64,000 nucleotides of DNA, taken from NCBI GenBank assembly GCA_942491145.1, contig CALOBC010000006.1:310001-374000 (forward strand), in the 5' to 3' direction. The notes under the pieces are model-generated. The model ran no database searches. It was given only the letters and a program-made list of their open reading frames with translations, and was not told the DNA's origin. Below, one piece after another: positions 36,968-46,403 of this stretch. The translations under genes and the position numbers were made by a program. How positions within the stretch are numbered: the first letter of the stretch is position 1; the number at the start of each line of letters is the position of its first letter. The DNA comes from CAXQUZ01 sp942491145. GTDB taxonomy: Bacteria > Myxococcota_A > UBA796 > UBA2385.

Positions 36968-38461
36968 TCAGGCCTTGACCATGGCGGGCTTGCGATCGGC
37001 CCAGGGACGGGCTTCTTCGAGCTGGGCGGCCAAGCGGAACAGCGTGGCTTCGTCCCCAAAGCGGCCGACGAGCTGGGTGCCGATGGGCAGGCCCTCACGG
37101 TTCCAGAACAGCGGCACGCTCATGCCCGGCTGGCCGGTCTGGTTGAACAGCTGGGTGTTCGGGGTGTAGGCGAGCTTGCCCTGGCCCATGCTGTCAATGG
37201 CGAAGTCCAGCACCTTCCCGAAGGCCACGTGGCGCAGCAGGGAGATCTGGAGCTCCTCGGACTCGGTCAGCGTGAGCTCGCCGATGCGGGCCGGCGGCTG
37301 GGCGAGCGTGCTGGTGAGGAACACGTCGTGGTTGGCCATGAACGCGGCACACTGGCGACCGGCGCGGTGCATGTCGTGGCGGGCCCGCTCAAAGTTGGCG
37401 GCGGACGTGCGCCAGCCGATGAGGGCCAGCAGCCAGGTGCCGGGCTCGAAGTCGCGGTAGCGGGGCTTCTTTCCGGCGTGCTTGGCGGCCTCTTCGACGT
37501 AGTAGGCGACTCCAGCGGCGACCGTCAGGAAGTAGGCGCGCACGAGGGCGGTCCGGTCGAACTCGGGCTTGGCCTCGACCACCTCGTGGCCCAGCTCCCG
37601 CAGCAGCTTCACGGCGTCGTCCACCGCGGCCACACAGTCGGCGTGCTGGTTGTCGGCGTACAGGGCCTCGCGGCAAAACGCGATGCGCAGCTTGCCCGGC
37701 GCCGTGGCGGCTTCTTCCACCCAGGGCCGCACCTTGTGGGGGGCGGCGTAGGGCTCGCCGGGGGTCGGCGCATCGACAACATCGAGCAGCAGGGCAGAGT
37801 CGCGAACGGTTCGGGACAGCACATGCTCTTGGACCATGCCGTTCCAGGCGTCCCCCATGTAGGGCGCCATGGTCACACGGCCCCGGGTGGGCTTGAGGCC
37901 AACGAGCCCCGTCGCCGCCGCCGGAATGCGGATGGAGCCGCCCCCATCACCACCGTGGGCCACCGGCACGATGCGCGCCGACACCACCGATGCGGCACCG
38001 CCCGAGGACCCGCCGGGGGTGTGGTCCAGGTTCCAGGGGTTGCGGCAGGGCCCCCGCAGTGCGGGCTCTGTGACCCCCATGATGCCGAACTCAGGCGTGT
38101 TGGTCTTGCCCACGATCTGCAAGCCGGCGGCTTCGTAGCGCTGGGCGTTGACGCTGCTCCCCTGGGCCACGTCGTCGGTGTACAGCGCGCAGGAGCCCGT
38201 GGTGACCGTGCCTTCCAGCTTGATCTTGAGATCCTTGAGCAGGAAAGGCACACCCTTGAGGGGGCCGTCGGGCAGCGTGTCGACATTGGCCCGTGCCCGC
38301 TCGAAGGTGCGCAGCACGACGGCATTCAGCTTGGGACCCCGCGACTCAATGCGCGCGATGGCGGCGTCGAGCAGCTCGCGGGGGGAGACCTCACCATCCC
38401 GGACCAGGGCCGCGAGGGCAGTGGCGTCGAGGTTGTCGTACTCGGGCATCGGCAGCGGCAT
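36968..38461 (-). CDS. Amidase of the amidase-signature (GatA-like) family
   Basis: 497 residues from ATG 38461 (GGGAGG five bases upstream; another ATG lies one codon earlier). The Ser-cisSer-Lys triad is visible: Lys in FLLKDLKIKLEG, cis-Ser and Ser in HTPGGSSGGAA and GGDGGGSIRIPAAATGLVG. The family hydrolyses amides, while a GatCAB role would need GatB/GatC, which are absent here. It is therefore a stand-alone amidase, co-transcribed with a MATE transporter that may export or supply related compounds. The substrate is unknown. Confidence 0.9.
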   Translation of the reverse strand: MPLPMPEYDNLDATALAALVRDGEVSPRELLDAAIARIESRGPKLNAVVLRTFERARANVDTLPDGPLKGVPFLLKDLKIKLEGTVTTGSCALYTDDVAQGSSVNAQRYEAAGLQIVGKTNTPEFGIMGVTEPALRGPCRNPWNLDHTPGGSSGGAASVVSARIVPVAHGGDGGGSIRIPAAATGLVGLKPTRGRVTMAPYMGDAWNGMVQEHVLSRTVRDSALLLDVVDAPTPGEPYAAPHKVRPWVEEAATAPGKLRIAFCREALYADNQHADCVAAVDDAVKLLRELGHEVVEAKPEFDRTALVRAYFLTVAAGVAYYVEEAAKHAGKKPRYRDFEPGTWLLALIGWRTSAANFERARHDMHRAGRQCAAFMANHDVFLTSTLAQPPARIGELTLTESEELQISLLRHVAFGKVLDFAIDSMGQGKLAYTPNTQLFNQTGQPGMSVPLFWNREGLPIGTQLVGRFGDEATLFRLAAQLEEARPWADRKPAMVKA

Positions 38462-38513
38462 CATTTCCTCCCAAAGCGGCGGGCAGGGTAGCCCACGGCG
38501 CCGCCCGGGGCTG

Positions 38514-39092
38514 TCAGTCCAGCACGAGTCCGTACATCGCCACCATGATCGCGAGGGGCGGCAGGATGCCGAGCACCGTGCCCAGCGTGTAGTCCTTGAG
38601 GGACACGGGCGTCAGCGCCAGCGCAAAGTTCAGCGGGGGCGACACCACAAAGACCAACCTCAGGGCCAACACAACCTTGAAGGGGCTGCGCTCAATGCGG
38701 TTGAGCAGCTTCTGCACCCAGGGGCGCTGGGCCTTCTCGATGGGCTGGCCACCGGCCCGTCGAAACGCAGCAAAGGCGATGACCGCGGCGGACACGGAGC
38801 TAATGTAGGACAACACCAGGGCGATCGGCTTTCCCCAAGCCAACACACCCGCGCCGATGAACACCCAGCCCGGCACCTGAAGCAAGATGCCGGCAATGTA
38901 GATGCCGACAAAAGCGACAGCGGCGAGGGGACCGGCCTGGGCCACGGCGACGCGCACAGTCTCGGGGCTCAAGTCGTCGAGAACACCCGCTGCGTGCAGG
39001 ATCCCGATGATACCGAAGAAGGTGCCGAGGGCGATGACGGGCCGCAGCCACGGACGACTGGGCGGGATGTCCGCGGGAGGGGAGTCAGGCAT
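38514..39092 (-). CDS. TVP38/TMEM64 (DedA-like) membrane protein
   Basis: 192 residues from ATG 39092 (AGGGGG upstream). Five to six helices with the family motif GWVFIGAGVLAWGKPIALVL and RLVFVVSPPLNFALAL, matching TVP38/VTT domain proteins. They are thought to move lipid across membranes (undecaprenyl-phosphate or phospholipid scrambling). No neighbour indicates a particular lipid. Confidence 0.85.
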   Translation of the reverse strand: MPDSPPADIPPSRPWLRPVIALGTFFGIIGILHAAGVLDDLSPETVRVAVAQAGPLAAVAFVGIYIAGILLQVPGWVFIGAGVLAWGKPIALVLSYISSVSAAVIAFAAFRRAGGQPIEKAQRPWVQKLLNRIERSPFKVVLALRLVFVVSPPLNFALALTPVSLKDYTLGTVLGILPPLAIMVAMYGLVLD

Positions 39093-39183
39093 GGCCCCCT
39101 GATAGCACCCGAAGGATGCCGGCCGGGGGCATTTTGACCGCGTCTTGGAATGGCGGTGAAGCGCCCGGACCCTGGCGCTCTGG

Positions 39184-39189
39184 TACGGT
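39184..39189 (+). promoter_or_regulatory. Putative -10 element TACGGT for the chalcone-isomerase-like gene
   Basis: TACGGT lies 33 bases upstream of the start and matches a GNTACNNT pattern seen upstream of several genes here. No clear -35 box was found. Confidence 0.3.
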
Positions 39190-39221
39190 GTTGTGTCCGG
39201 CAATCCTGACCTGGAGTCTGT

Positions 39222-39776
39222 ATGCGTTCGTTCTTGGTGTCCGCGCTGCTATCGTCTGCGCTGTTGTTCATCGGTGGTCCTGCCTTCGCTGGGACCCTCG
39301 CGGGCGTCACCCTGCCGGACTCGGCCACGGTCGGCGGAAAGGCCCTGGTGCTCAATGGCATGGGGCTCCGCGAGAAGTACATGCTGGACATCTATGTGGG
39401 CGGTCTCTACCTGCCGACCAAGACCACGGATGCGAGCAAAGCCATCAACGACGATGTGCCCAAGCGCATCGTGATGCACATGGTGCGGGGCTTGTCGAAG
39501 GACCAGCTCTCTGAGACCATGATGGAGAGCTTGAACGCCGCCTCCCAGCCCGCCGGTCGTGCGGCGGCCCCCACCCTCGCGGGCTGGATGGAAGACGTCG
39601 ACTCCGGCGAACAGATCGTGCTGGACTATGTTCCCGGCACCGGCTGTACGGTGACGGTGGACGGCCGCAAGAAGGGCACGATCCCCGGTGTGGACGTGAT
39701 GCAGGCGCTCTGGGGCGTCTACTTGGGGCCCAAGCCGCCCACCTCGGCCTTGAAGAATGGGCTGCTCGGGACCTGA
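39222..39776 (+). CDS. Secreted chalcone-isomerase-like protein
   Basis: 184 residues with a signal peptide ending in GPAFA. The mature part reads LNGMGLREKYMLDIYVGGLY followed by VPKRIVMHMVRGLSKDQL, the pattern of the chalcone-isomerase-like (Chalcone_3) family, which in bacteria is periplasmic and binds a lipid or flavonoid-like ligand. Catalytic activity is not implied. A TACGGT element lies 33 bases upstream of the start, and the ribosome site GGAG is present. It ends three bases from the convergent epimerase. Confidence 0.85.
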   Translation: MRSFLVSALLSSALLFIGGPAFAGTLAGVTLPDSATVGGKALVLNGMGLREKYMLDIYVGGLYLPTKTTDASKAINDDVPKRIVMHMVRGLSKDQLSETMMESLNAASQPAGRAAAPTLAGWMEDVDSGEQIVLDYVPGTGCTVTVDGRKKGTIPGVDVMQALWGVYLGPKPPTSALKNGLLGT

Positions 39777-39779
39777 TGT

Positions 39780-40685
39780 TCAGCCCAGCCCGGCCGCGAC
39801 CACCTCGGCCAGGGTCTCGTCGAGCGGTCGGCTGATGAAGCCCAGCTCGTCGCGGGCCCGGTCGGTGCGGTACCCCACCCACAGCGGCACGGGCACCGGC
39901 ACCAGCTGGGGGCCGGCACCGGTGAGGGCCGTCAGCATGCGCAGCACGTCGACCATCGTCGTCGGTGGCCCCGCCAGGTTGTAGGCCCGGCCGATGCTCT
40001 GGGGGTTGGCGAGGGCGCCGGGGACGGCCCGGGCACAGTCCAGTGCGGCCACTTGGGGAACGCCCACGGTCGGCACCAGACAGCGGCGCTGGCCCATGAG
40101 TCGACCGTAGCGCTGGGTGAGCTTGGGGTCTCGGGGTCCAAAGATGGGCCCCGGCCGCAGCACCGTGAGCTCAAAGCCCAGCTCGCGGGCGAGGTCCCAC
40201 GCTTGGGCTTCAGCCAAGGACTTGCTCAGTGCGTAGCGCCAGTCCGTCGTGAGGTTGCTGGCGAGGAAGTAGCGGCGCTTGGGGCCGTGCAGCGCGGCGT
40301 TCTCGTCCATCCACGAGTTCAGGCGGGTGCGGTAGACGGCGACGGTGGAGATGAGGACGACCCGGGTGACCCCCGCTTGGGCAGCCGCCCGCAGCAGCCT
40401 CGCGGTGCCGTGCACGTTGACGGCCATGTATCGGTCGATGGGGCCGGCCCAAGACCCCAGCGCCGCATTGGCCACGAGCGCCGAGCAGCCCTTCAGCGCG
40501 ATGATCAGGGCGTCGGCGTCGGCGAGGTCGGCCGTGGCCATCGGGATGTGGAGCGCGGTGAGGTGGGCGCCCTTGTTGGGGTCCCGCACTACCGCCCGCA
40601 CGTCGAGACCCTGCTCCAGCAAGGCATCACAGATGTGGCCGCCCAAGAACCCGGTGGCCCCGGTGACCGCGATGGGGCCGGTCAC
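39780..40685 (-). CDS. NAD-dependent epimerase/3beta-HSD-like SDR
   Basis: 301 residues from GTG 40685, whose first bases overlap the stop of the GT87 gene (GTGA), so translation is coupled. The nucleotide motif is VTGATGFLGGHIC and the catalytic pair is in YALSKSLAEAQAW (YxxxK). An extended-SDR protein acting on a sugar nucleotide, sterol or isoprenoid substrate is likely. A much longer open frame on this strand extends to 43364, but only this part has protein-like sequence. Confidence 0.85.
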   Translation of the reverse strand: MTGPIAVTGATGFLGGHICDALLEQGLDVRAVVRDPNKGAHLTALHIPMATADLADADALIIALKGCSALVANAALGSWAGPIDRYMAVNVHGTARLLRAAAQAGVTRVVLISTVAVYRTRLNSWMDENAALHGPKRRYFLASNLTTDWRYALSKSLAEAQAWDLARELGFELTVLRPGPIFGPRDPKLTQRYGRLMGQRRCLVPTVGVPQVAALDCARAVPGALANPQSIGRAYNLAGPPTTMVDVLRMLTALTGAGPQLVPVPVPLWVGYRTDRARDELGFISRPLDETLAEVVAAGLG

Positions 40686-42058
40686 TCTGTCCCCCGCTCG
40701 CGGATGTCTTTGGGGAACAGCGACTGTTGGTGGGCTTGTTGCTCTCGGCGCTGCTCGGCTTGGCGGGCTTGTTGTTCGGCTTGCACCCGCTCCAGCTCCC
40801 GCGCCATGCGCTGTTGTTGGGCGATGGGGTCTTCCTTGTTGGTCTCGGGCCGGTCGACGGGCTGCAGCGCCGCCACCACACACGCCACGCCGAGGGCCAC
40901 CGCCCCGACAAACTTGCTCTCCTGAAGCACCCAGTCCAGGGCGGGCACCAGCTCTTGCAGTCCCCGCAGCCAGCCCAGCTTCCAGGCCACTGCGAACCAC
41001 GCCGGGCCCACCACCGCCCACCAGCGGGGACCCAGGCGGCCCCGGTCCAACGCCACAAAGAGGGCGGCCCCCGGGAGGAACAGCATCGCGAAGTGGTGCT
41101 CGTAGGTGTAGACGGGTGTGAGGGTCAGCAAAACCGTGAAAACGCCCATGATTAGGGCGTTCCCGAGGCTGTCGTCCCGCTGGATTTTGCGCGACAGGCC
41201 GGTCAGGACGGCGAGCAGTCCCAGGCTGACAGCTTGGGCGCCCACCCGGGCGGCGGTGCTCAGGTGGTGGGTGTCCGGGCCTGGAAGCGCTTGGTTGAAC
41301 AGGTCGGGGATCGAGTGGTTGCCGGGAAGGGTGATGGGCACCCGCAAGCCGTGGTACTCGCCACTCGAGAAGCCCGGCAGAATCTCGGTGTAGAAGCGGA
41401 GCTGGGCTGAGCCGTCGACCAGGGGCAAGGCCAGCACCGTCAAGGCAATGGCCGTCACGCCGGCAAAGACAACTTGGCCCCAGTGGCCACGGGCGACCCA
41501 GGCAGCGAGGTAGAGCGCCGGCGACATCTTGAACATCGCGGCCACCCCCACCAGCTTGCCGTTGCGGGTGGACAGGCCCAGGATCACCAACACCAACACC
41601 AACAGGTTGGCCTGGCCCATCACATTGCTGTCGGCGATGGGGCTGAGCGTCAGGGCGGCCACCGCGATGGGCAGCCAGGTCCCGTGCACCCACCTGCGCA
41701 TGGTCCACGCGGCGGCAAGCAGCAGCAGCTGGTTCAGGCCGAAGAAGATGCGGTAGCCGGTCGCCAACGACAGGGGCGCCGCCCACAGCATCGCGCCGAG
41801 AAACGGTGGCGGGTAGAAGTACGGATGCACGCTCCGGCGTGTGCCTTCGGTGCGGGCCCGCGCGCTCAGCGCCTTCGTGTCGTACGGATCCCCGCCGTCC
41901 ACCGCTTCCTGGACGGCGTAGTGGTACGTCGCGTAGTCCCGGGCGGCGGTCGAGTCGACGACCTTGCGCCAGCCGGGAACCAGCCCTGTGACGATGTAGA
42001 AGACCACAGCGCCGGCGAACAGCACGCGCCGAAGCACAGATGGCGGGGAGGGGTTCAC
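40682..42058 (-). CDS. GT87-family (DUF2029) membrane glycosyltransferase
   Basis: 458 residues, ten or so helices, with the GT-C loop motif RDYATYHYA after helix 1 and then VHPYFYPPPFLGAML and GQANLLVLVLVILGL. These are diagnostic of GT87 polyprenyl-phosphate-mannose-dependent mannosyltransferases. The C-terminal 40 residues are a Gln/Arg-rich cytoplasmic coil. It shares a four-base overlap with the epimerase, so the two may build one glycan. 172 bases separate it from the divergent ion operon. Confidence 0.85.
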   Translation of the reverse strand: MNPSPPSVLRRVLFAGAVVFYIVTGLVPGWRKVVDSTAARDYATYHYAVQEAVDGGDPYDTKALSARARTEGTRRSVHPYFYPPPFLGAMLWAAPLSLATGYRIFFGLNQLLLLAAAWTMRRWVHGTWLPIAVAALTLSPIADSNVMGQANLLVLVLVILGLSTRNGKLVGVAAMFKMSPALYLAAWVARGHWGQVVFAGVTAIALTVLALPLVDGSAQLRFYTEILPGFSSGEYHGLRVPITLPGNHSIPDLFNQALPGPDTHHLSTAARVGAQAVSLGLLAVLTGLSRKIQRDDSLGNALIMGVFTVLLTLTPVYTYEHHFAMLFLPGAALFVALDRGRLGPRWWAVVGPAWFAVAWKLGWLRGLQELVPALDWVLQESKFVGAVALGVACVVAALQPVDRPETNKEDPIAQQQRMARELERVQAEQQARQAEQRREQQAHQQSLFPKDIRERGTE

Positions 42059-42230
42059 GGCCCCGGGCTATCACGGTCAACCCGCCCAGCAGGCGGTGGG
42101 TGCGCTTCCTGCCCGTAGGCAACCAAAAGGACTGGCGCACGCGGCCAAAGAGCTGCGCTATGTTCGCCGCTTGACGCGGGCAGGGGCATCGGGGCCGCTG
42201 TGCGCCGGTCGGCTCCCCACGGAGGACGCG

Positions 42231-43556
42231 ATGCAGTCGACGTCTCCGCACCCATCGCAGTGGCCCATCCTCGGCGCGCTCTCGCTGGCCTTGGCGGCTT
42301 GGCCGAGCGTCGGGCTGGCCAGCGGTGCGGCGGCTCCCCAAGAGTCGATGGTGCTGCTGCTCACCATTCTGGCGTCCATCGGGGGTGCCTACCTGCTGAC
42401 CCACTTCATCGTGGACCGCCTCCAGCGCAAGCTGCTGTTTGTCTCTGGCGTCGAGTACATCCTGCTGGGCGTGCTTCTCGGTGCCTCCAGTGGTGTGTTG
42501 TCCGACGTGGACAGCCTCGCGCCCGTGGTCGCGGTGGGCACGGGCTGGATCGGCTTGCTTCAGGGCGTCGGGCTCAGCGGCCAGCGCATCCGCACGCTGC
42601 CGCGGTGGGCCGGTCGCTTGGCCCTTGTGGAGCTGGTGGTGGTCGGGGGTGGTGTGGGCTTGGGTGGGTGGCTGATGCTGACCCTGGGCCTCGGCGCGGA
42701 ACCGGCCGATGCTCACCTGCCGGCGGCGATCTTGGGCCTCGCAGCGGCAGCGGGGAGCACCACGTCCACGGGCCTGTTGGGCCGGCGCTTTCCCCAGCTG
42801 GCCGAGTCTGGCGACACCTTGGCCCTGCTCGATGGGGTGGCTCGGCTCACCCAGACCTTCGCGATCCTCGCCTTTGGTGTGCTGCTCTGCATCTTCCACC
42901 CCGACGTTCCCGGCATGGACCCCTCGCCGGTGGCCGCCGAGTGGCTGCTGTTGATGCTGGGCCTGGGTGTCGTGCTGGGCGGGCTGTTCCGGCTGCTGGT
43001 GAGCGCCGAGTCCACCGAGAACCACCGCTTCATGGCCATGGTGGGCATCATCTGCTTCGCCACGGGTGCGGCCTTCTTCTTGGACCTGTCCGCGCTTGCC
43101 GTGAACCTCGTGCTGGGCGTCGTCCTGGCCCAGGGCGCCCGCGGTCCAGAGCTCCACCAGACCCTCACCCGCACCCTCGGGCCGGTCGTGCTCATGCTGC
43201 TGCTGCTGGCCGGTGTGCTCTGGCAGCCGGTGCCGTGGGTCTCCGGTGTGGTCCTGGCGCTGAGCATTGTGGCCCTGCGTGCGGGGCTGAAGCTGCTGTC
43301 GGGCATGCTCTCGGCGGCGGGCACCCCCCTGCGCGGCGATCTCGGGCGCGGCACGATGTCCCAAGGCGCTGTGTCGGTGGCCATCGCCTTGTCGTGTCGG
43401 TTGGTCTACGATGGTCCTCTCGTGGATCTCGTGTTCACGGCCATTCTCGTGTCGGTCGTGATCGCTGAGGCCGCCGGTCCGCGGCTGCTCAAGGGCTTGC
43501 TGGTGGATGCCGGCGAGCTGCGTCAGGACCTCGATCTCAGCCCGCAGGAGGCCTGA
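42231..43556 (+). CDS. CPA2-type cation/proton antiporter
   Basis: 441 residues from ATG 42231 (GGAGG upstream). An N-terminal signal-like segment is followed by about twelve helices of KefB/C-like pattern, including AAILGLAAAAGSTTSTGLLG and FLDLSALAVNLVLGVVLAQGARG. It lacks the usual nucleotide-binding tail, and TrkA follows one base after its stop. It begins a run of five ion-transport genes. A TATGTT promoter-like element lies about 67 bases upstream. Confidence 0.8.
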   Translation: MQSTSPHPSQWPILGALSLALAAWPSVGLASGAAAPQESMVLLLTILASIGGAYLLTHFIVDRLQRKLLFVSGVEYILLGVLLGASSGVLSDVDSLAPVVAVGTGWIGLLQGVGLSGQRIRTLPRWAGRLALVELVVVGGGVGLGGWLMLTLGLGAEPADAHLPAAILGLAAAAGSTTSTGLLGRRFPQLAESGDTLALLDGVARLTQTFAILAFGVLLCIFHPDVPGMDPSPVAAEWLLLMLGLGVVLGGLFRLLVSAESTENHRFMAMVGIICFATGAAFFLDLSALAVNLVLGVVLAQGARGPELHQTLTRTLGPVVLMLLLLAGVLWQPVPWVSGVVLALSIVALRAGLKLLSGMLSAAGTPLRGDLGRGTMSQGAVSVAIALSCRLVYDGPLVDLVFTAILVSVVIAEAAGPRLLKGLLVDAGELRQDLDLSPQEA

Positions 43557-43557
43557 A

Positions 43558-44904
43558 ATGCATGTTGTGGTCGTCGGCCTGGGCCAGGTCGGACAAGCGG
43601 TGGTGCGTGCGCTGGAGGGACAGCGGCACGACGTGGTGGCGATCGATCGGGACCCCGACGCGCTGGCCTGGGCTGAGGAACACCACGATGTGGCGACCCT
43701 GCAGGGCTATGGCGCGAGCGCGCGGGTGCTCCGGGAAGCCGGCTGTGAGCGGGCGGACCTCATCGTCGCGGTGACCAATCAGGACGAGACGAACCTCGTG
43801 GCCGCACTCACGGCACGCCACCTCGGCACGCGGCGCACGGTGGCGCGGGTGCAAGGCGCGGACTGGGTGGAGGTCGGCGGCAGCGATGGTGTGGCACTGG
43901 GCCTTCTGGGGGTGGACGCGGTGTTCAACCCCCGGGTGCTGGTGGCCCGGGAGCTGGCCCGCATCGTGCGGTCCTCTGGCGCGCTGGAAGTGCTGGAGCT
44001 GGCCGAGGGCCGGGTCGAAGTGGTCCAGATTGAGCTGGCGGAGGGTGCCCGCGCTGAAGGCCGGCCCTTGGCGCAGCTGTCGTTGGCGAAGGGCGTGCGA
44101 ATCGGCGGTGTGACGCGGGCCGGCAAGCTTTTTGTGCCCGGGGGTGCCGACGTGCTGCGTGCCCACGACCGGGTCTTCCTGGTGGGTATTCCCGAGGTGG
44201 TGTCGAAGTCGCTGTCCTCGTTTGCCCAGGTCCGGGTGACCACTCGCGTGGCCATCCTCGGCGGCGGTGTGGTGGGCGAGTCGCTGGCGCGGCTGCTGAC
44301 GGGCAGCGGGGTGCGCCTGACCATCATCGAGCGGGATGCAGACCGTGCACAGGCGCTGGCGGTGGCCCTTCCCGAGGCCGAAGTGGTGGTGGGGGACGGC
44401 ACGGACTTGACCGTGATGGAGGAGCACGATGTCGGCGGGGTCGACATGTTCTTCGCCGTGTCGAGCGAGGACCAAGCCAACCTGCTCGGTGCCCTGGTCG
44501 CCCGTCGGGCCGGTGCCGCACGGACCGGCATTCTGGTGGACCGCGAGGAGTACACCGCCATCTACCAACAGCTCGGCATCGACGTGGTGGTGTCCCCCAG
44601 GGCCTTTGCGGCCGACGTCATCCTGCGCCACTGCCGTGGGGATGAAGTGCAGAACCTCGCGGTGCTGGCCCAAGGCCAAGGCGAGCTGGTGGAGCTGCGG
44701 GCGCCGGCGGGATGCCCCGCGCTGTCCGTGCCCTTGAGCAAGCTCCAAGTGCCCCGGGGGGCCACGGTCTGTGCCCTCCTGAAGCCTGGTGGGGTCGTCA
44801 TTCCCGGCGGCGATGACCAGATCGATGAGGGCGATGGGGTCATCTTCCTGACGGTCCAGTCGTCCCGCCGCGCCATGTCGCGCTTGTTCAAGGGTCGTAG
44901 CTAG
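43558..44904 (+). CDS. trkA: Trk potassium uptake regulatory protein
   Basis: 448 residues in two RCK/TrkA halves. Each begins with a Rossmann glycine motif (VVVVGLGQVGQAVVRALE, then VAILGGGVVGESLARLL) and each is followed by a TrkA_C domain. The fold binds NAD(H)/ATP and gates TrkH. The gene ends in TAGTG overlapping the start of trkH by one base, so the channel pair is translationally coupled. Confidence 0.95.
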   Translation: MHVVVVGLGQVGQAVVRALEGQRHDVVAIDRDPDALAWAEEHHDVATLQGYGASARVLREAGCERADLIVAVTNQDETNLVAALTARHLGTRRTVARVQGADWVEVGGSDGVALGLLGVDAVFNPRVLVARELARIVRSSGALEVLELAEGRVEVVQIELAEGARAEGRPLAQLSLAKGVRIGGVTRAGKLFVPGGADVLRAHDRVFLVGIPEVVSKSLSSFAQVRVTTRVAILGGGVVGESLARLLTGSGVRLTIIERDADRAQALAVALPEAEVVVGDGTDLTVMEEHDVGGVDMFFAVSSEDQANLLGALVARRAGAARTGILVDREEYTAIYQQLGIDVVVSPRAFAADVILRHCRGDEVQNLAVLAQGQGELVELRAPAGCPALSVPLSKLQVPRGATVCALLKPGGVVIPGGDDQIDEGDGVIFLTVQSSRRAMSRLFKGRS

Positions 44905-46403
44905 TGTCTCGCCAACGCCCACCCGTGCACCGCATGATCGCCCGCCCCGTGGGTCTGGTGATGATCGTGGTGGCCGCAATGATGGTCATCACCGGCGTGC
45001 TTGAGCTGGGCTTTGGGCTGTTTGGGGATGACTTTGAGGGGCGGGCGTCTCAGACCCTGCCGCTGTTCCTCGCGGCCCCGTTCTCGGCGTTGTTCGGCGG
45101 CCTGTCCATGCGCTGGGCTCGCCCGGTGCCTGAAGACCTCTCGCTCGACCGAGGGGAAGCCAGCGTGGCGGTCACGGCCATCTGGGCCTTGCTGGGCGTG
45201 ATGGGTGCGCTGCCGCTGATCTTCGGCGCGGGCACGACGTTCATCGACGCCTTGTTTGAGTCCTTGTCGGGCTTCACGACGACCGGGGCGACCATCTACG
45301 GCGACATCGAGGGCACGCTCACTCCGCCGCTCGTGATGTGGCGGGCGGTGATGCACTGGCTGGGTGGCATGGGCGTGGTGGTGCTGTTTGTAGCCATCTT
45401 CCCGAACATCGGGGTGAGCGGAAAACACATGTTCCGCAGCGAGGTGCCCGCGGTGACCGCCGAAGGGCTGCGGCCGCGCATCACCGAGACCTCGATGGCG
45501 CTGTGGCAGCTGTATCTGGGCTTCACGGTGTTCACAGTGGCCGGGCTGTGGCTGCTCGGCATGGGGCCCCACGACGCGGTCGTGCATGCCTTGGGAACGC
45601 TCTCTACTGGAGGGTTCTCGTCAAAGGATGCATCCATTGCGGCCTTCGCATCGCCGTCCATCGAGTGGTTCTTGTCGGTGATGATGTTGGTCGCAGGGGT
45701 CAACTTCGGGCTGTACTACTCGGTGCTGCGGGTGAGGCGGGGCTCGGTGCTGTGGCGGTCGGCCGAGCTGCGCGTGTACGTGGGCCTTGTGGTCATGTCC
45801 ACGCTGCTGTTGGCGCTGTCGTTGCTGGACCTCAACGGCGGCAGCATGGTCGACAGCTTGCGGGTGGCCTTCTTCCGCGTAGCAACCACCATCACGTCGA
45901 CCGGCTTTGGCATCGACGACCACCGCGCCTACCCGCCGCTGGGCATCGGCATCGTGATTGCGCTGATGGTGGTGGGCGGCTGCGCAGGCTCCACGGCGGG
46001 CGGCGTGAAGGTCGCGCGGATCGTGATTCTGATGCAGAACGCCATCGCCCAGGTTCGCCGCTCGGTGCGGCCGGCGGTGGTGCGGGTGGTGCGGGTGGAT
46101 GGCCGTCCGGTGGACCGCTCCATCCTGTTGGAAGTGGCCAGCTTCTTCTTCATCTACGCCGGCTGCCTGATGCTGATCTCGCTGTTGGTCTGCATCACCG
46201 ACGGTGCGCCCATGCCGGCGTGCTTCGGGGCCACGCTCAGCGCCCTGTCCAACATGGGCCCCTCGCCGTTCTACGTCGACGTCGACAACTACGGCGGATG
46301 GAGCACAACGGCGAAGGGCCTGTTCTGTGTGGCCATGGTGCTCGGCCGCTTGGAATTCTTCACCGTGCTGGCAGTGTTGCTGCCTGAGGTCTGGAAGCGA
46401 TGA
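44904..46403 (+). CDS. trkH: Trk potassium channel subunit
   Basis: 499 residues; the GTG start overlaps the trkA stop. Four pore loops with SGFTTTGATIYG, LGTLSTGGFSSKD, ATTITSTGFGI and a fourth degenerate one match TrkH/TrkG/KtrB. The GGCAGSTAGGVKVARI motif fits the last half-repeat. It imports K+ and associates with TrkA. The stop overlaps the next gene (ATGA). Confidence 0.95.
   Translation: MSRQRPPVHRMIARPVGLVMIVVAAMMVITGVLELGFGLFGDDFEGRASQTLPLFLAAPFSALFGGLSMRWARPVPEDLSLDRGEASVAVTAIWALLGVMGALPLIFGAGTTFIDALFESLSGFTTTGATIYGDIEGTLTPPLVMWRAVMHWLGGMGVVVLFVAIFPNIGVSGKHMFRSEVPAVTAEGLRPRITETSMALWQLYLGFTVFTVAGLWLLGMGPHDAVVHALGTLSTGGFSSKDASIAAFASPSIEWFLSVMMLVAGVNFGLYYSVLRVRRGSVLWRSAELRVYVGLVVMSTLLLALSLLDLNGGSMVDSLRVAFFRVATTITSTGFGIDDHRAYPPLGIGIVIALMVVGGCAGSTAGGVKVARIVILMQNAIAQVRRSVRPAVVRVVRVDGRPVDRSILLEVASFFFIYAGCLMLISLLVCITDGAPMPACFGATLSALSNMGPSPFYVDVDNYGGWSTTAKGLFCVAMVLGRLEFFTVLAVLLPEVWKR

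Noticed and set aside
36110..38491. 793-codon plus-strand open frame
   Set aside because: His/Gly/Arg-rich mirror of MATE and amidase coding sequence.
40686..43364. Long minus-strand frame extending upstream of the epimerase to make ~1194 codons
   Set aside because: Only the last 301 residues look like protein; the rest is Arg/Pro/His-rich shadow over the GT87 and antiporter genes.
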